Assembly: GCF_007990755.1 (NCBI RefSeq)
Contig: NZ_BJXA01000001.1
Location: forward strand, 186,001 to 250,000
Source: Nocardia ninae NBRC 108245
GTDB taxonomy: Bacteria; Actinomycetota; Actinomycetes; Mycobacteriales; Mycobacteriaceae
Direction: 5' to 3'
Length of the DNA stretch: 64,000 nt
Part shown: one piece after another, positions 1 through 7,132 of the stretch
How positions within the stretch are numbered: the first letter of the stretch is position 1
Layout of the letters: every line of letters begins with the position of its first letter
Position numbers and translations under genes: made by a program
Notes under the pieces: generated by a model
The model's input: only the letters and a program-made list of their open reading frames with translations
The model's database searches: none
Told to the model about the DNA's origin: nothing

Positions 1-489
1 CGGGATGATCTGGCCGACCACGCCGAGCGGCTCGTGGAAGTGGTAAGCGACGGTGTCGCTGTCGATCTCGGCCACCCGGCCCTGCTGGGCGCGGATGGCG
101 CCGGCGAAGTAGCGGAAGTGATCGACGGCCAACGGTAGGTCGGCAGACAGGGATTCGCGGACCGGTTTGCCGTTGTCCCAGGTTTCGGCGACGGCGAGGG
201 GTTCGAGGCTGCGCTCGATCCGGTCGGCGATCTTGTTGAGAATGGCTGCCCGCTGAGCGGGTGAGGTAGCGCCCCACCGGACGGCGGCGGCGTGCGCGGC
301 CTCGAGGGCCAGGTCGATGTCGGCCGCGCTGGAACGGGCCACCGCACAGAATGTTTCGCCGTCCACCGGGGAGACGTTGTCGAAGTAACGGCCCTCGATA
401 GGCGGGGCCCAGTCGCCGTCGATGAAGTTGTCATAGCGGGTGGCGAAGCTGACGATGCCGGAGTCGGACCCCGGTCTGGCATAGATCAT
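1..489 (-). CDS. Aldehyde dehydrogenase, N-terminal part (gene runs off the window)
   Basis: The first ~163 residues of an NAD(P)+-dependent aldehyde dehydrogenase that oxidises aldehydes such as acetaldehyde to the acid. The reading frame starts [11 protein letters not shown] and shows family features: FIDGDWAPP near residue 24, the [13 protein letters not shown] stretch near 110, the [13 protein letters not shown] segment, and [13 protein letters not shown] at the window edge, where the cofactor-binding region begins. The catalytic Cys and Glu lie outside the window. The ATG at 489 has a GAGGAG ribosome site about 9 nt upstream. The GAF-domain regulator transcribed just upstream in the same direction is the usual partner of exaC/acoD-type dehydrogenases, so control by an aldehyde- or alcohol-responsive activator is likely (inference). 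Confidence 0.93.
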   Translation of the reverse strand, partial: MIYARPGSDSGIVSFATRYDNFIDGDWAPPIEGRYFDNVSPVDGETFCAVARSSAADIDLALEAAHAAAVRWGATSPAQRAAILNKIADRIERSLEPLAVAETWDNGKPVRESLSADLPLAVDHFRYFAGAIRAQQGRVAEIDSDTVAYHFHEPLGVVGQIIP

Positions 490-588
490 GACACTCGCTC
501 CTCACAGAATCACTCTGAGAGGGCCACTATGACCGGTGAAGGTTGGTACGAGGTTGGTGTGCGCAGGTCAACCTGGCGCACGAGGGGT

Positions 589-1821
589 TCAGCTGTGCAT
601 CGCGGTGTGCAACCGGGCAGCGACCACGGCGCGGCGCACGTCGTCCAGGGGCAGCAGCCGCAGCGCGTGCTCGTGCACCTCGATATCGCCGGGTGCGCGT
701 TCACCGAAGGCCACCGCGTGTTCGGCGCGGTCGCTGGCCAGCACCGCATTGCGCACGCCCACATCGAGATATGCGCGCCACTGCACCACGCCGGGGGTGT
801 CCGAGCCGGGCAGCAGCGGGCCGCGGTAGAGCCACACCGCCGAGGTGGTGTCCCCGGCGGCGACGGCGGCCAGCAAGTCCACCGCATCGCAGGCGACCGG
901 GCCGGTCAACAGATAGCGGCGGTTGGTGATCTCGCCGCCGGTGGCACGGCGCAGGTGCGAGACATCGGCTTTGAGGGTGCTGGTGGACACCGCACGGTCG
1001 CCGTAGACGGCGGCGTGCAGTTGCTCGGGGGTGAAGCCGTCGGGTTCGAGGGCGAGCAGGGCCAGGATCTCGAGCTGGCGCGGCGGCAGCGGGACGGGGC
1101 GGCCGTCGCGGATCAGCCGTGCGGTACCCAGACATTCGAGGCGCACGCCCGGGGTCGGCGCGGGTTCGGCTACGCGCAGCATGGTTTCCACGGCGGTGAC
1201 CAGGGCCCGCACCGAGGTCATCACGGCCGGGTGTGAGCGGTCCCAGGAGCTGGACAGGTCGAGCACGCCGACCTGGCTGCCGTCGGGGGCGTGGATGGGT
1301 GCGGAGTAGCAGACCCAGCCGTGCAGGGCGGCGACGAGGTGTTCGGCGGAGAACACCGAGCAGGCGCGGTCGTCGTGCAGTGCGAGGGAGAGTCCGTTGG
1401 TGCCCATGTGGGATTCGTCCCAGCAGCCGCCGGGGGCGAAGTTGACGTTCTCGGCCTGCCTGCGCAGGGTGCGGTCGCCGCAGGACCACATGATGGTGCC
1501 GTCGGCGTCGGTGACCACGGCCAGATAGCCCGCGTCCTCGGTGATGCCGCGCAGGTCACTCGACAGTTCGGTGATCGGGGTGCGCAGCGGCGAGCGCGCC
1601 CAGGTGTCGCTGATGTCGTCGAGGCCGGGCGCGACGGTGACCGACGGGTCGACGCTGTGCAGCGAACGCTGCCAGGAGCGGGCGACGTCGGTGCGTAGCA
1701 AGGTCGTTCGGGGCGGGGGCGTGGCGATACTCGGAGCCGTAGCCCAGCGCTCCCATTCCTTCTCCAGTTCGGCCCGCTGCTGGGTCAGGGTGCGGAACTG
1801 TGCCACCTTGGGAAACCCCAT
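589..1821 (-). CDS. GAF-domain transcriptional regulator with C-terminal winged-helix region
   Basis: A 410-residue cytoplasmic regulator. Residues ~70-210 form a GAF-like sensor: a DADGTIMWSCGD stretch, GGCWDESHMGTNGLS and SAPIHAPDGSQVGVLDLSS, as in the N-terminal half of AcoR-like activators. There is no AAA+ or Fis domain. Instead residues ~230-310 carry a winged-helix output domain (PLPPRQLEILALLAL, LKADVSHLRR) followed by a helical tail. This GAF plus winged-helix arrangement is common beside aldehyde dehydrogenases in actinobacteria. The aldehyde dehydrogenase lies 99 bp downstream in the same orientation and is the likely target. Start: ATG at 1821. A perfect 12-bp palindrome sits just upstream of it. 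Confidence 0.88.
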   Translation of the reverse strand: MGFPKVAQFRTLTQQRAELEKEWERWATAPSIATPPPRTTLLRTDVARSWQRSLHSVDPSVTVAPGLDDISDTWARSPLRTPITELSSDLRGITEDAGYLAVVTDADGTIMWSCGDRTLRRQAENVNFAPGGCWDESHMGTNGLSLALHDDRACSVFSAEHLVAALHGWVCYSAPIHAPDGSQVGVLDLSSSWDRSHPAVMTSVRALVTAVETMLRVAEPAPTPGVRLECLGTARLIRDGRPVPLPPRQLEILALLALEPDGFTPEQLHAAVYGDRAVSTSTLKADVSHLRRATGGEITNRRYLLTGPVACDAVDLLAAVAAGDTTSAVWLYRGPLLPGSDTPGVVQWRAYLDVGVRNAVLASDRAEHAVAFGERAPGDIEVHEHALRLLPLDDVRRAVVAARLHTAMHS

Positions 1822-1826
1822 CGTCG

Positions 1827-1838
1827 TGTGAGCTCACA
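1827..1838. promoter_or_regulatory. 12-bp perfect palindrome upstream of the GAF regulator
   Basis: TGTGAGCTCACA lies 5 bp upstream of the regulator start, in the divergent region shared with the YjbR gene. It resembles a CRP half-site pair but the spacer is only 2 bp instead of 6, so it is probably not a CRP site. It is more likely an autoregulatory operator or chance. Confidence 0.4.
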
Positions 1839-2011
1839 TTCGCTCTCTCATTCTGGCGTACGCACGACCGGAACGGGAGGGATTGACGGCAAACCGAACG
1901 GTCCCCATTGGTTGGGGTCGTGTCGCCTCGGCGTGGCGGGTGCGTTTGCCGCGCACAGTATGCGCGGCTGGTATGCGCGCCGGTGCCGGGGTGCGTCGCT
2001 ATGCTGCTGGG

Positions 2012-2428
2012 ATGGCTACCGTTTCGCGGCGGGCCCGGGTCGCCGACGTGCACGAACTGGCGTCGGCCATGCCGTATGTGACACGGGTCGACGGGCCGAG
2101 TGGCAACGCCGTGTATCAGGTCGGCGGTAAGTCTTTCGTGTTCTTTCGCACGCCACGTCCGGATGCGTTCGACGCCGAGACCGGGGAACGCTACAGCGAT
2201 GTGATCGTGTTCTGGGTGCCCTCGGAGTCCGATAAGCAGGCGCTGGTGCAGGATCCGGAGTCGCCGTTCTTCACCACCGCGCATTTCGACGGTCATCCGT
2301 CGGTGCTGGTGCGCGGCAGTCGAATCGGTGAGCTCACCTATCGGGAGCTGTCCGAGGTCGTTCAGGATGCGTGGTTGTCGCGGGCATCGCGCAAGCGCGC
2401 GAACGACTGGGTGGCCGCACACCCCTGA
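2012..2428 (+). CDS. MmcQ/YjbR family protein
   Basis: A 138-residue small cytoplasmic protein of the MmcQ/YjbR (CyaY-like fold) family. It shows the typical layout: an N-terminal helix (ARVADVHELASAMPYV), a strand pair with VYQVGGKSFVFFRTP, DVIVFWVPSESDKQALVQ, then FFTTAHFDGHPSVLVR and the C-terminal helix LTYRELSEVVQDAWLSRA. Family members have been proposed to bind DNA but their function is not established. The frame is open further upstream, but the ATG at 2012 begins the family homology. It is divergent from the GAF regulator and ends at a strong hairpin shared with the convergent lipoprotein gene. Confidence 0.88.
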   Translation: MATVSRRARVADVHELASAMPYVTRVDGPSGNAVYQVGGKSFVFFRTPRPDAFDAETGERYSDVIVFWVPSESDKQALVQDPESPFFTTAHFDGHPSVLVRGSRIGELTYRELSEVVQDAWLSRASRKRANDWVAAHP

Positions 2429-2429
2429 T

Positions 2430-2461
2430 CGGCAGTCGATGCGGTGTTGCATCGACTGCCG
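2430..2461. terminator. Bidirectional hairpin terminator
   Basis: A perfect 13-bp stem (CGGCAGTCGATGC and its complement) with a 6-nt loop, centred between the convergent YjbR and lipoprotein genes. No T-run follows on either side, as is common in high-GC actinobacteria. Confidence 0.85.
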
Positions 2462-2468
2462 GAATGGG

Positions 2469-2792
2469 TCACTTGTTGATGAAAATGCCTGCGACGTCGG
2501 CGTTCTTGATGGGGGTTTCGGCGTTGCGCTGGCCGCCGCACAGCAGGTCGACCGAGACCATGGTCGCGTCGACGACGGTGCCGGCAGGTTCGCGCTCGTC
2601 GTTGGTCTGCTGCTTGACGAATTTGGTGATCGTCATGCGCTTTTCGTCCTGGTTCTGCTTGACGTACTCGTTGCACGGGGTGTCGCCGCCGCGGTTGAGG
2701 GCGCGCTGGACGTCGGTGCAGCCGGCGAGCATCAGCGCGACCGCCGCGATCGCGAGGCCGGTCCGTCCGGTCCGTGACAGCGTGGCGTTCAT
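2469..2792 (-). CDS. Small secreted lipoprotein, possibly HdeA-like
   Basis: A 107-residue protein with a lipoprotein signal: a charged N-terminus, a hydrophobic stretch (LAIAAVALM) and the lipobox LAGC at residues ~22-25, so it should be lipidated and anchored outside the membrane. The mature part is small and polar with two cysteines (CNEYVKQNQ and DLLCGGQ), which could form a disulphide. The spacing and the TPCNEYV...VDLLCG layout recall HdeA-like acid-stress chaperones, but this is a tentative reading. ATG at 2792 with GGAGGAG just upstream. It lies in the same direction as, and downstream of, the phosphatase-superfamily gene. Confidence 0.82.
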   Translation of the reverse strand: MNATLSRTGRTGLAIAAVALMLAGCTDVQRALNRGGDTPCNEYVKQNQDEKRMTITKFVKQQTNDEREPAGTVVDATMVSVDLLCGGQRNAETPIKNADVAGIFINK

Positions 2793-2911
2793 GTGCTCCT
2801 CCTGGATGCTTCGTCGCGCGGCCGTCCGCGTGATCGCGTCCAGCCTAGAGCCACCAACCGTCCGCGTGTCTCGGCCTGGGTTCGGCGGGTCGCCGCCAGT
2901 CCCGCGTGACT

Positions 2912-4054
2912 TCAGGAACGGAAGGTGAGTAGCGGGACGTCGAGTTCGGCGGGGGTGAGGGAGCCGTGGTGTCCGAGCATGATCGATTGGATGGGTTCGG
3001 CGCCGCTGCGGATGATGCCGCCGGTGCCGCGGGCGGCGACCACGAGGTCACCGATGCGGTCGGCGATGTGCGGGGCGACGACGGGGCCGAACCAGCCGCG
3101 GTCGATGGCTTCGGCGCGCGACAGTATGGCGAAGTCGGTGCCGAGGATGTCGTGCCAGGCGGCGGCGACGTCGGGGGTGGCGCCGGGTTCGGTGTAGACG
3201 TGGCGTGCCCGGGGTTCCCCGCCCAATTGCTGTACGCCGGTGCGTAGTTCGGGGTGGTTGTCGAAGTCGATCCGTTCGTCGAGTTCGACCATGCCGTGGT
3301 CGGCGGTGACGAGCAGTGCGGCACCGGGTGGTAACCGTTCGGCGATCTCGGCGGCGAGGCGGTCGACGTGGGCGAGTTCGAGCAGCCAGGCCGCCGAGGA
3401 CGGTCCGCGCACGTGGCCGGTGGTGTCGAGATCGGCGTGGTAGGCGTAGACCAGGGAGCGGCTGCCCGCGCGGATCGCGGTGCCGATGCCGTCGATCAGG
3501 TCGCCGATGGAGAAGTTGGGGCGGAACTCGCAGCCGCGCAGGGACGCCCGGGTCAGTCCGGAACCGTTCTGGTAGTTCGGGGCTACTTGGGTGACGGTGA
3601 TCCCGTGGGCCGCCGCGCGTTCGAATACCGTTGCGGTGGGCTGGAATTGCTCGGGAACGAGCTCGCGGAGCAGGTCGACGCGCTGACCATCGCCGTGTAG
3701 CTGCCAGCGCAGCGCGTTGACGAGGCGCTCCTGGCCGGGCATCCGCAGCAGGTAGCCGACGATGCCGTGTTCGCCGGGTGGCACGCCGACGCCGAGTGAG
3801 CTGAGACTGGTGGCGGTGGTGCTCGGGAAGCCTGCGGTCAGCGTGGTCGAGGCCAGGCCCGACAGGAACGGTGCCGCAGCGGGGTGGGCGGCCAGTGCGT
3901 GCGCGCCGAGCCCGTCGATGAGCAGCACGCACACCCGGTCGGCGGTGATGCCCAGCCCGAGCCGATCGATCTCGCCGGGCACGCCGAAACCGGCGAGCAG
4001 CGAAGGGAACACATCGGCCAGGGAGCCCGTTCCGTAACGGGGCGCGTCGAACAC
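2912..4054 (-). CDS. Alkaline phosphatase superfamily protein (nucleotide pyrophosphatase/phosphodiesterase type)
   Basis: A metal-dependent hydrolase of the type I phosphodiesterase/nucleotide pyrophosphatase group. It shows the metal-binding LLIDGLGAHAL near the N-terminus, the nucleophile region TAGFPSTTATSLSSLGVG (Thr/Ser), the YYAD-like YAYHADLDTTGHVRGP metal site, LLVTADHGMVELDE, and a final GHHGSLT with metal-binding His. No signal peptide is visible. The frame stays open to an ATG at 4123, but that ATG sits inside a large inverted repeat. The GTG at 4054 (VFDAPRYGTGSLADV) fits the usual family start better, so I chose it. The substrate is unknown. Confidence 0.87.
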   Translation of the reverse strand: MFDAPRYGTGSLADVFPSLLAGFGVPGEIDRLGLGITADRVCVLLIDGLGAHALAAHPAAAPFLSGLASTTLTAGFPSTTATSLSSLGVGVPPGEHGIVGYLLRMPGQERLVNALRWQLHGDGQRVDLLRELVPEQFQPTATVFERAAAHGITVTQVAPNYQNGSGLTRASLRGCEFRPNFSIGDLIDGIGTAIRAGSRSLVYAYHADLDTTGHVRGPSSAAWLLELAHVDRLAAEIAERLPPGAALLVTADHGMVELDERIDFDNHPELRTGVQQLGGEPRARHVYTEPGATPDVAAAWHDILGTDFAILSRAEAIDRGWFGPVVAPHIADRIGDLVVAARGTGGIIRSGAEPIQSIMLGHHGSLTPAELDVPLLTFRS

Positions 4055-4108
4055 GAGGCTCAGGATGTCAAGATCGGTACCGCCCGGGCAAGGCCCCTTC
4101 GCACTGTC

Positions 4109-4160
4109 TCTCGGGATCCGCACTGACTACGGGCGCCCCTAGGCAGTGCAGATCCCGAGA
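4109..4160. terminator. Large inverted repeat between two same-strand genes (terminator or operator)
   Basis: Arms of 17 nt (4109-4125 and 4144-4160) with one mismatch, and a GGGCGCCC palindrome in the 18-nt loop. It follows the NTF2-like gene (minus strand) and precedes the phosphatase-superfamily gene, so it may end the first transcript. Confidence 0.7.
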
Positions 4161-4184
4161 CAATGTGCGCATCTCGGCGCACGA

Positions 4185-4493
4185 TCACGCTTGGCCGGTC
4201 TCGAAGCGGGCTACTTTGCCGTCGCGGACGGTGAAGCGCCAGCTGGTGCGCATGGAGCCCCAGCGGGAGTTGGTGTAGTCGGCGACGAGTTCGGTGCCGC
4301 CGTCGCCGATGGACTCGACCTGCATGTGGCCGTTGCTGCCGAAGACTTCCGAGTCGGTCCACTGCTTGACATTGCGTTCCTTGCCGTCGTCGGACATGGT
4401 CGCGTCGTCGGTGAGCGCGGCGAAGAGGCGGTCCTGGTCGTTGGCGTTGAGTGCGTCCACGAATTCCTGCACCACGGGATCTAGCTCAGTCAT
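4185..4493 (-). CDS. NTF2-like (SnoaL-type) small protein
   Basis: A 102-residue protein with the cone-shaped NTF2 fold signature: N-terminal helices (DPVVQEFVDALNANDQDRLFAAL), a TMSDDGKERNVKQWTDSEVF segment and a strand-rich C-terminus ending SWRFTVRDGKVARFETGQA. Members are small-molecule binding proteins, isomerases or orphan domains, so a specific reaction cannot be named. ATG at 4493. It is divergent from the F420 oxidoreductase gene, with 144 bp between them that must hold both promoters. Confidence 0.88.
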   Translation of the reverse strand: MTELDPVVQEFVDALNANDQDRLFAALTDDATMSDDGKERNVKQWTDSEVFGSNGHMQVESIGDGGTELVADYTNSRWGSMRTSWRFTVRDGKVARFETGQA

Positions 4494-4637
4494 CTGGTTA
4501 CCCCTCTCGGATCAGGTGGCGGAGCATGAGCGGGAGAGCAGCAAATCTCTGGCGTCCACTGTAGGGCAGATCGGGGACCGCCGCCGGGATGGCCGCGCCT
4601 GCTGTGCCCCGCGCCGCCTGCTGGTAGACAGGACGGT

Positions 4638-5522
4638 GTGACCGCACAGCGTCCATTCCGGTTCGGTGTCAACATGGTGGCGCCGGATTCCCGGAGTTAC
4701 TGGATCGAAAAGTGCCGCAGGGCCGAGGAACTGGGTTACGACGTGATCGGGGTGGCCGACCATCTGGGGTGCCCCGCGCCGTTCCCGTCGATGATCCTGG
4801 CCGCCGAGGCGACCGAACGGGTGCGGTTGAACACCTTCGTGCTCAACGCCCCGTTCTACAACCCGGTGCTACTGGCCCGCGATATCGCCGGTGCCGACCA
4901 GCTGACCGATGGGCGGGTGGAGATCGGTCTGGGCGCGGGCTATGTGCAGGCCGAATTCGAGGCCGCGGGTATCCCTTTCGAGAGCGGCGGCAAGCGCGTC
5001 GACCATCTGGCGCGCACGGTCACCACGCTGCGCACTTTGTTCTCCGACCCCGAATATCAGCCGCGCCCCGCCCAGCCGTCCGGGCCGCCGCTGCTGCTCG
5101 CAGGCTGGGGCAACCGGCTGCTGCGCCTGGCCGCCGAGCATGCCGACATCATCGCGTTCCCGGGCGCGTCGGCGACGGAGAACGGTGGCCCGCTGCACCT
5201 GGCCGGGATCGGCGAGATGGCCGAGAAGGTCGAGTATGTGCGGGGCCTGCTCGGTAAGCGCGCCGACAGCGTGGAGTTCAACATCCTGATCCAGCGGGTG
5301 GTACCGCCGGAGGAACGCGCCGCGGTGCTGGAGTTGTTCGGTCCCGCGTTGCCCGACGATGTAGCCGACCATCCCGAAGAGTTGCCGACGTTGTTGATCG
5401 GTACGCCCGAGGAGATCGCCGAGCGGGTCCGCGCGCACCGTGCTCGCTATGGCTTCAGCTATATCACCGTGCTCGAGCACAGCATGGAGCAGTTCGCGCC
5501 GGTGATCGAGCTGTTGCGCTGA
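4638..5522 (+). CDS. F420-dependent LLM class oxidoreductase (TIGR03621-like)
   Basis: A 294-residue TIM-barrel flavin/F420 oxidoreductase of the luciferase-like monooxygenase superfamily. Typical features are the N-terminal FRFGVNMVAP, the helix RRAEELGYDVIGVADHLG, LNTFVLNAPFYNPVLLARDIAGADQLTDGRVEIGLGAG with the cofactor-phosphate region, and LLLAGWGNRLLRLAAEHADI. In actinobacteria this subfamily mostly uses coenzyme F420. The substrate is unknown. The GTG at 4638 (VTAQRPFRFG) is chosen because the homology begins there. It stands alone, facing away from the NTF2-like gene. Confidence 0.9.
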   Translation: MTAQRPFRFGVNMVAPDSRSYWIEKCRRAEELGYDVIGVADHLGCPAPFPSMILAAEATERVRLNTFVLNAPFYNPVLLARDIAGADQLTDGRVEIGLGAGYVQAEFEAAGIPFESGGKRVDHLARTVTTLRTLFSDPEYQPRPAQPSGPPLLLAGWGNRLLRLAAEHADIIAFPGASATENGGPLHLAGIGEMAEKVEYVRGLLGKRADSVEFNILIQRVVPPEERAAVLELFGPALPDDVADHPEELPTLLIGTPEEIAERVRAHRARYGFSYITVLEHSMEQFAPVIELLR

Positions 5523-5535
5523 ACCGGACGTAGCA

Positions 5536-5605
5536 ACGCACACTTTCGATGTGGCGCAGACCGAATCGCATGCCATTCCGTTTGCGGGAGATCAAAAGTG
5601 TGCGT
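5536..5605. repeat. Long-spaced inverted repeat downstream of the F420 oxidoreductase
   Basis: Arms ACGCACACTTTCGAT (5536-5550) and its complement at 5591-5605 with one mismatch, separated by 40 nt. It lies in the 201-bp convergent gap between the oxidoreductase and the PIN gene. It could be a transcription end for either strand. No gene is visible in the gap. Confidence 0.6.
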
Positions 5606-5723
5606 GTGGAGCCGGGCGGTCAGGCGCAGTGGGTTCGGCGCGGGCGGTAGCGGCTCGGTGATTGCCGCCGAGCCGGCCGCGGGTTGCGGGGAAGGCGGTC
5701 CGTGCCCCGGTCGCAGTGGCGGG

Positions 5724-6131
5724 TCAGGGTAGCGGGTCGATGATGACGCGGGAGTCGAGCTGGCGCAGCTTTTTCGGGCGTGCGGTGAGACAGGGCCAGT
5801 CGCGGGCGATGGCCTCGTGGGTGGCGTGACCGGCGGGCAGCAGGGCTTCGGCGTTGGAGCTGCCCGCGAGCACGGCACCGAGGTGGTCGGCGGCGGCGCG
5901 ATCGAAGGCCGGGACGATGGTGTGTGGCAGTTCGAGCAGGGCCGCGAGGATGTCGAGCCGGTCGGCGGGGATGTGGGCGCGGGCCACGCCGAGGACGGTG
6001 GCGGGCACGACGATGGTGTTGCCCGCGTTCACGGTCGCCCATACGACGGCTTGGGCGTAGTTGGCTTGGTTGGCGAACCCGATGACGGCGGCGGTGTCGA
6101 AGACGACACCGCCCAGGGCCGCGGAGATCAC
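5724..6131 (-). CDS. PIN-domain protein, VapC-like toxin (possibly degenerate)
   Basis: A 135-residue protein with a PIN-like start (GVVFDTAAVIGFANQ, with the first acidic residue D12), the VVPATVLGVARAHI helix and a C-terminal PCLTARPKKL...VIIDPLP. PIN toxins are Mg2+-dependent RNases that need three or four acidic residues. Here the second position (normally a Glu in the AEV-like motif) reads LGV, and the usual late TxD reads TARP, so activity is doubtful. Its start overlaps the stop of the upstream RHH gene by 4 bp (ATGA), the classic toxin-antitoxin layout. Confidence 0.8.
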   Translation of the reverse strand: MISAALGGVVFDTAAVIGFANQANYAQAVVWATVNAGNTIVVPATVLGVARAHIPADRLDILAALLELPHTIVPAFDRAAADHLGAVLAGSSNAEALLPAGHATHEAIARDWPCLTARPKKLRQLDSRVIIDPLP

Positions 6132-6415
6132 GCGGCGCCGGCGTGCGGACTGCCAGCCTCCTCCTCGGATAACGGCGGTAGACCCTGCACGGCGCGGGCG
6201 CGGTTGATCAGATCCAGGGGCGGGCGGCCACCGAGGACTTGTTCGAGCTTGGCCAGCGACTGCGCCCGGCTGATCCGGCCCTGGACCGCCTCGGACACGA
6301 ACGCCGACACCGATTCGATCCGGCCACCCGCGCGCCAGCCCTCGAGCGTCGCGACGAGTTCTTCGGGCAGCGTGACGGTGACCTTCCGCGTTTTCGGCTC
6401 CCGAGACGATGGCAT
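6128..6415 (-). CDS. Ribbon-helix-helix antitoxin-like protein
   Basis: A 95-residue protein. The N-terminal half carries a ribbon-helix-helix DNA-binding domain: KVTVTLPEELVATLEGW as the strand and first helix, and RIESVSAFVSEAVQGRI as the second. The C-terminal half is a flexible acidic tail expected to bind the toxin. It overlaps the PIN gene by 4 bp, so translation is probably coupled. Two direct copies of GTATCGC, 13 bp apart (6425-6431 and 6438-6444), lie immediately upstream and are a plausible autoregulatory site (inference). Confidence 0.83.
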   Translation of the reverse strand: MPSSREPKTRKVTVTLPEELVATLEGWRAGGRIESVSAFVSEAVQGRISRAQSLAKLEQVLGGRPPLDLINRARAVQGLPPLSEEEAGSPHAGAA

Positions 6416-6443
6416 ACCACGACTGTATCGCGGCGGAGTATCG

Positions 6444-7040
6444 CTAGCGAGGGGTCACCTGGGCGGGTTTGTGCCAGAGCAGGGTGTAGCGCAGCAGCGG
6501 GCGGCGGCGGATCCGGGCGCCGGGCAGGATTTCGGTAGCGGCGGCGCGGATCTCGCGATAGGTGTCGCCGGGGTCGCGCATCGCGGCGCCGGGGTCGGCC
6601 AGTTTCGGGCGGTGCAGGGTGTCGATGGCCACGATGGCCGGCAACAGCGCCAGGTACGGAAAGTCGGTGCGCAGAGCGAACTTCCAGAGGCCGACAACGG
6701 CGAGGGTGCCGCCGGGGGCGACGAGGCGGCGCAGTGCGGTGAGGCCGTCCTTCAGTGGCACGTGGTGCAGGCTCGCAACGGCGGTGACGAAGTCGAAAGT
6801 GCCTGGGAGGTCGAGGAAGTCGGCCTTCTCGACGGTGAGGTTCGGGGTGGCCGGCACCGCGGCGAGGATGGCGGGGTCGACGTCGACGCCGTGCACGGTG
6901 AGGCCGCGGCGGGCGATCTTGGTGGCGAGAAGGCCGTCCCCGCAACCGATGTCGAGCGCTGTGCGGGCGTCAGCGGGGATCCGCGCGAGCAGCCAGCGGT
7001 GGTAGTGGGTGTTGTGGTTCCAGTAGGGATCGTCACGCAC
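6444..7040 (-). CDS. Class I SAM-dependent methyltransferase
   Basis: About 198 residues with a Rossmann methyltransferase fold: motif I ALDIGCGDGLL, then VHGVDVDPAILA, TVEKADFLDLPGTFDFVTAVASLHH (motif II region) and LVAPGGTLAVVGLW (motif III). It is cytoplasmic and the substrate is unknown. The open frame reaches an ATG at 7100, but that would run through the CRP-type box and promoter of the divergent UvrA-like gene. The GTG at 7040 (VRDDPYWNHNTHYH) matches the usual family start and is preferred. The coding strand is shared with the toxin-antitoxin pair downstream. Confidence 0.86.
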   Translation of the reverse strand: MRDDPYWNHNTHYHRWLLARIPADARTALDIGCGDGLLATKIARRGLTVHGVDVDPAILAAVPATPNLTVEKADFLDLPGTFDFVTAVASLHHVPLKDGLTALRRLVAPGGTLAVVGLWKFALRTDFPYLALLPAIVAIDTLHRPKLADPGAAMRDPGDTYREIRAAATEILPGARIRRRPLLRYTLLWHKPAQVTPR

Positions 7041-7073
7041 GCCATGAGGGTAGGGGGCAGAGTAAAAATGTAG

Positions 7074-7089
7074 TGTGATCTGCATCACA
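7074..7089. promoter_or_regulatory. Perfect CRP/GlxR-type box
   Basis: TGTGA at 7074-7078 and TCACA at 7085-7089 with a 6-bp spacer exactly match the consensus of cAMP-receptor-protein family regulators, including mycobacterial Crp and corynebacterial GlxR. It lies 44 bp upstream of the UvrA-like gene and 34 bp upstream of the methyltransferase start, so it could act on both. Confidence 0.75.
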
Positions 7090-7132
7090 ATTCCCCGCAC
7101 AAAATGTCGGTATCTGATGGCAAGGTGTCGGT

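Noticed and set aside
1827-1838. TGTGAGCTCACA as a CRP site
   Set aside because: The half-sites are separated by 2 bp instead of the required 6; kept only as an unassigned palindrome.
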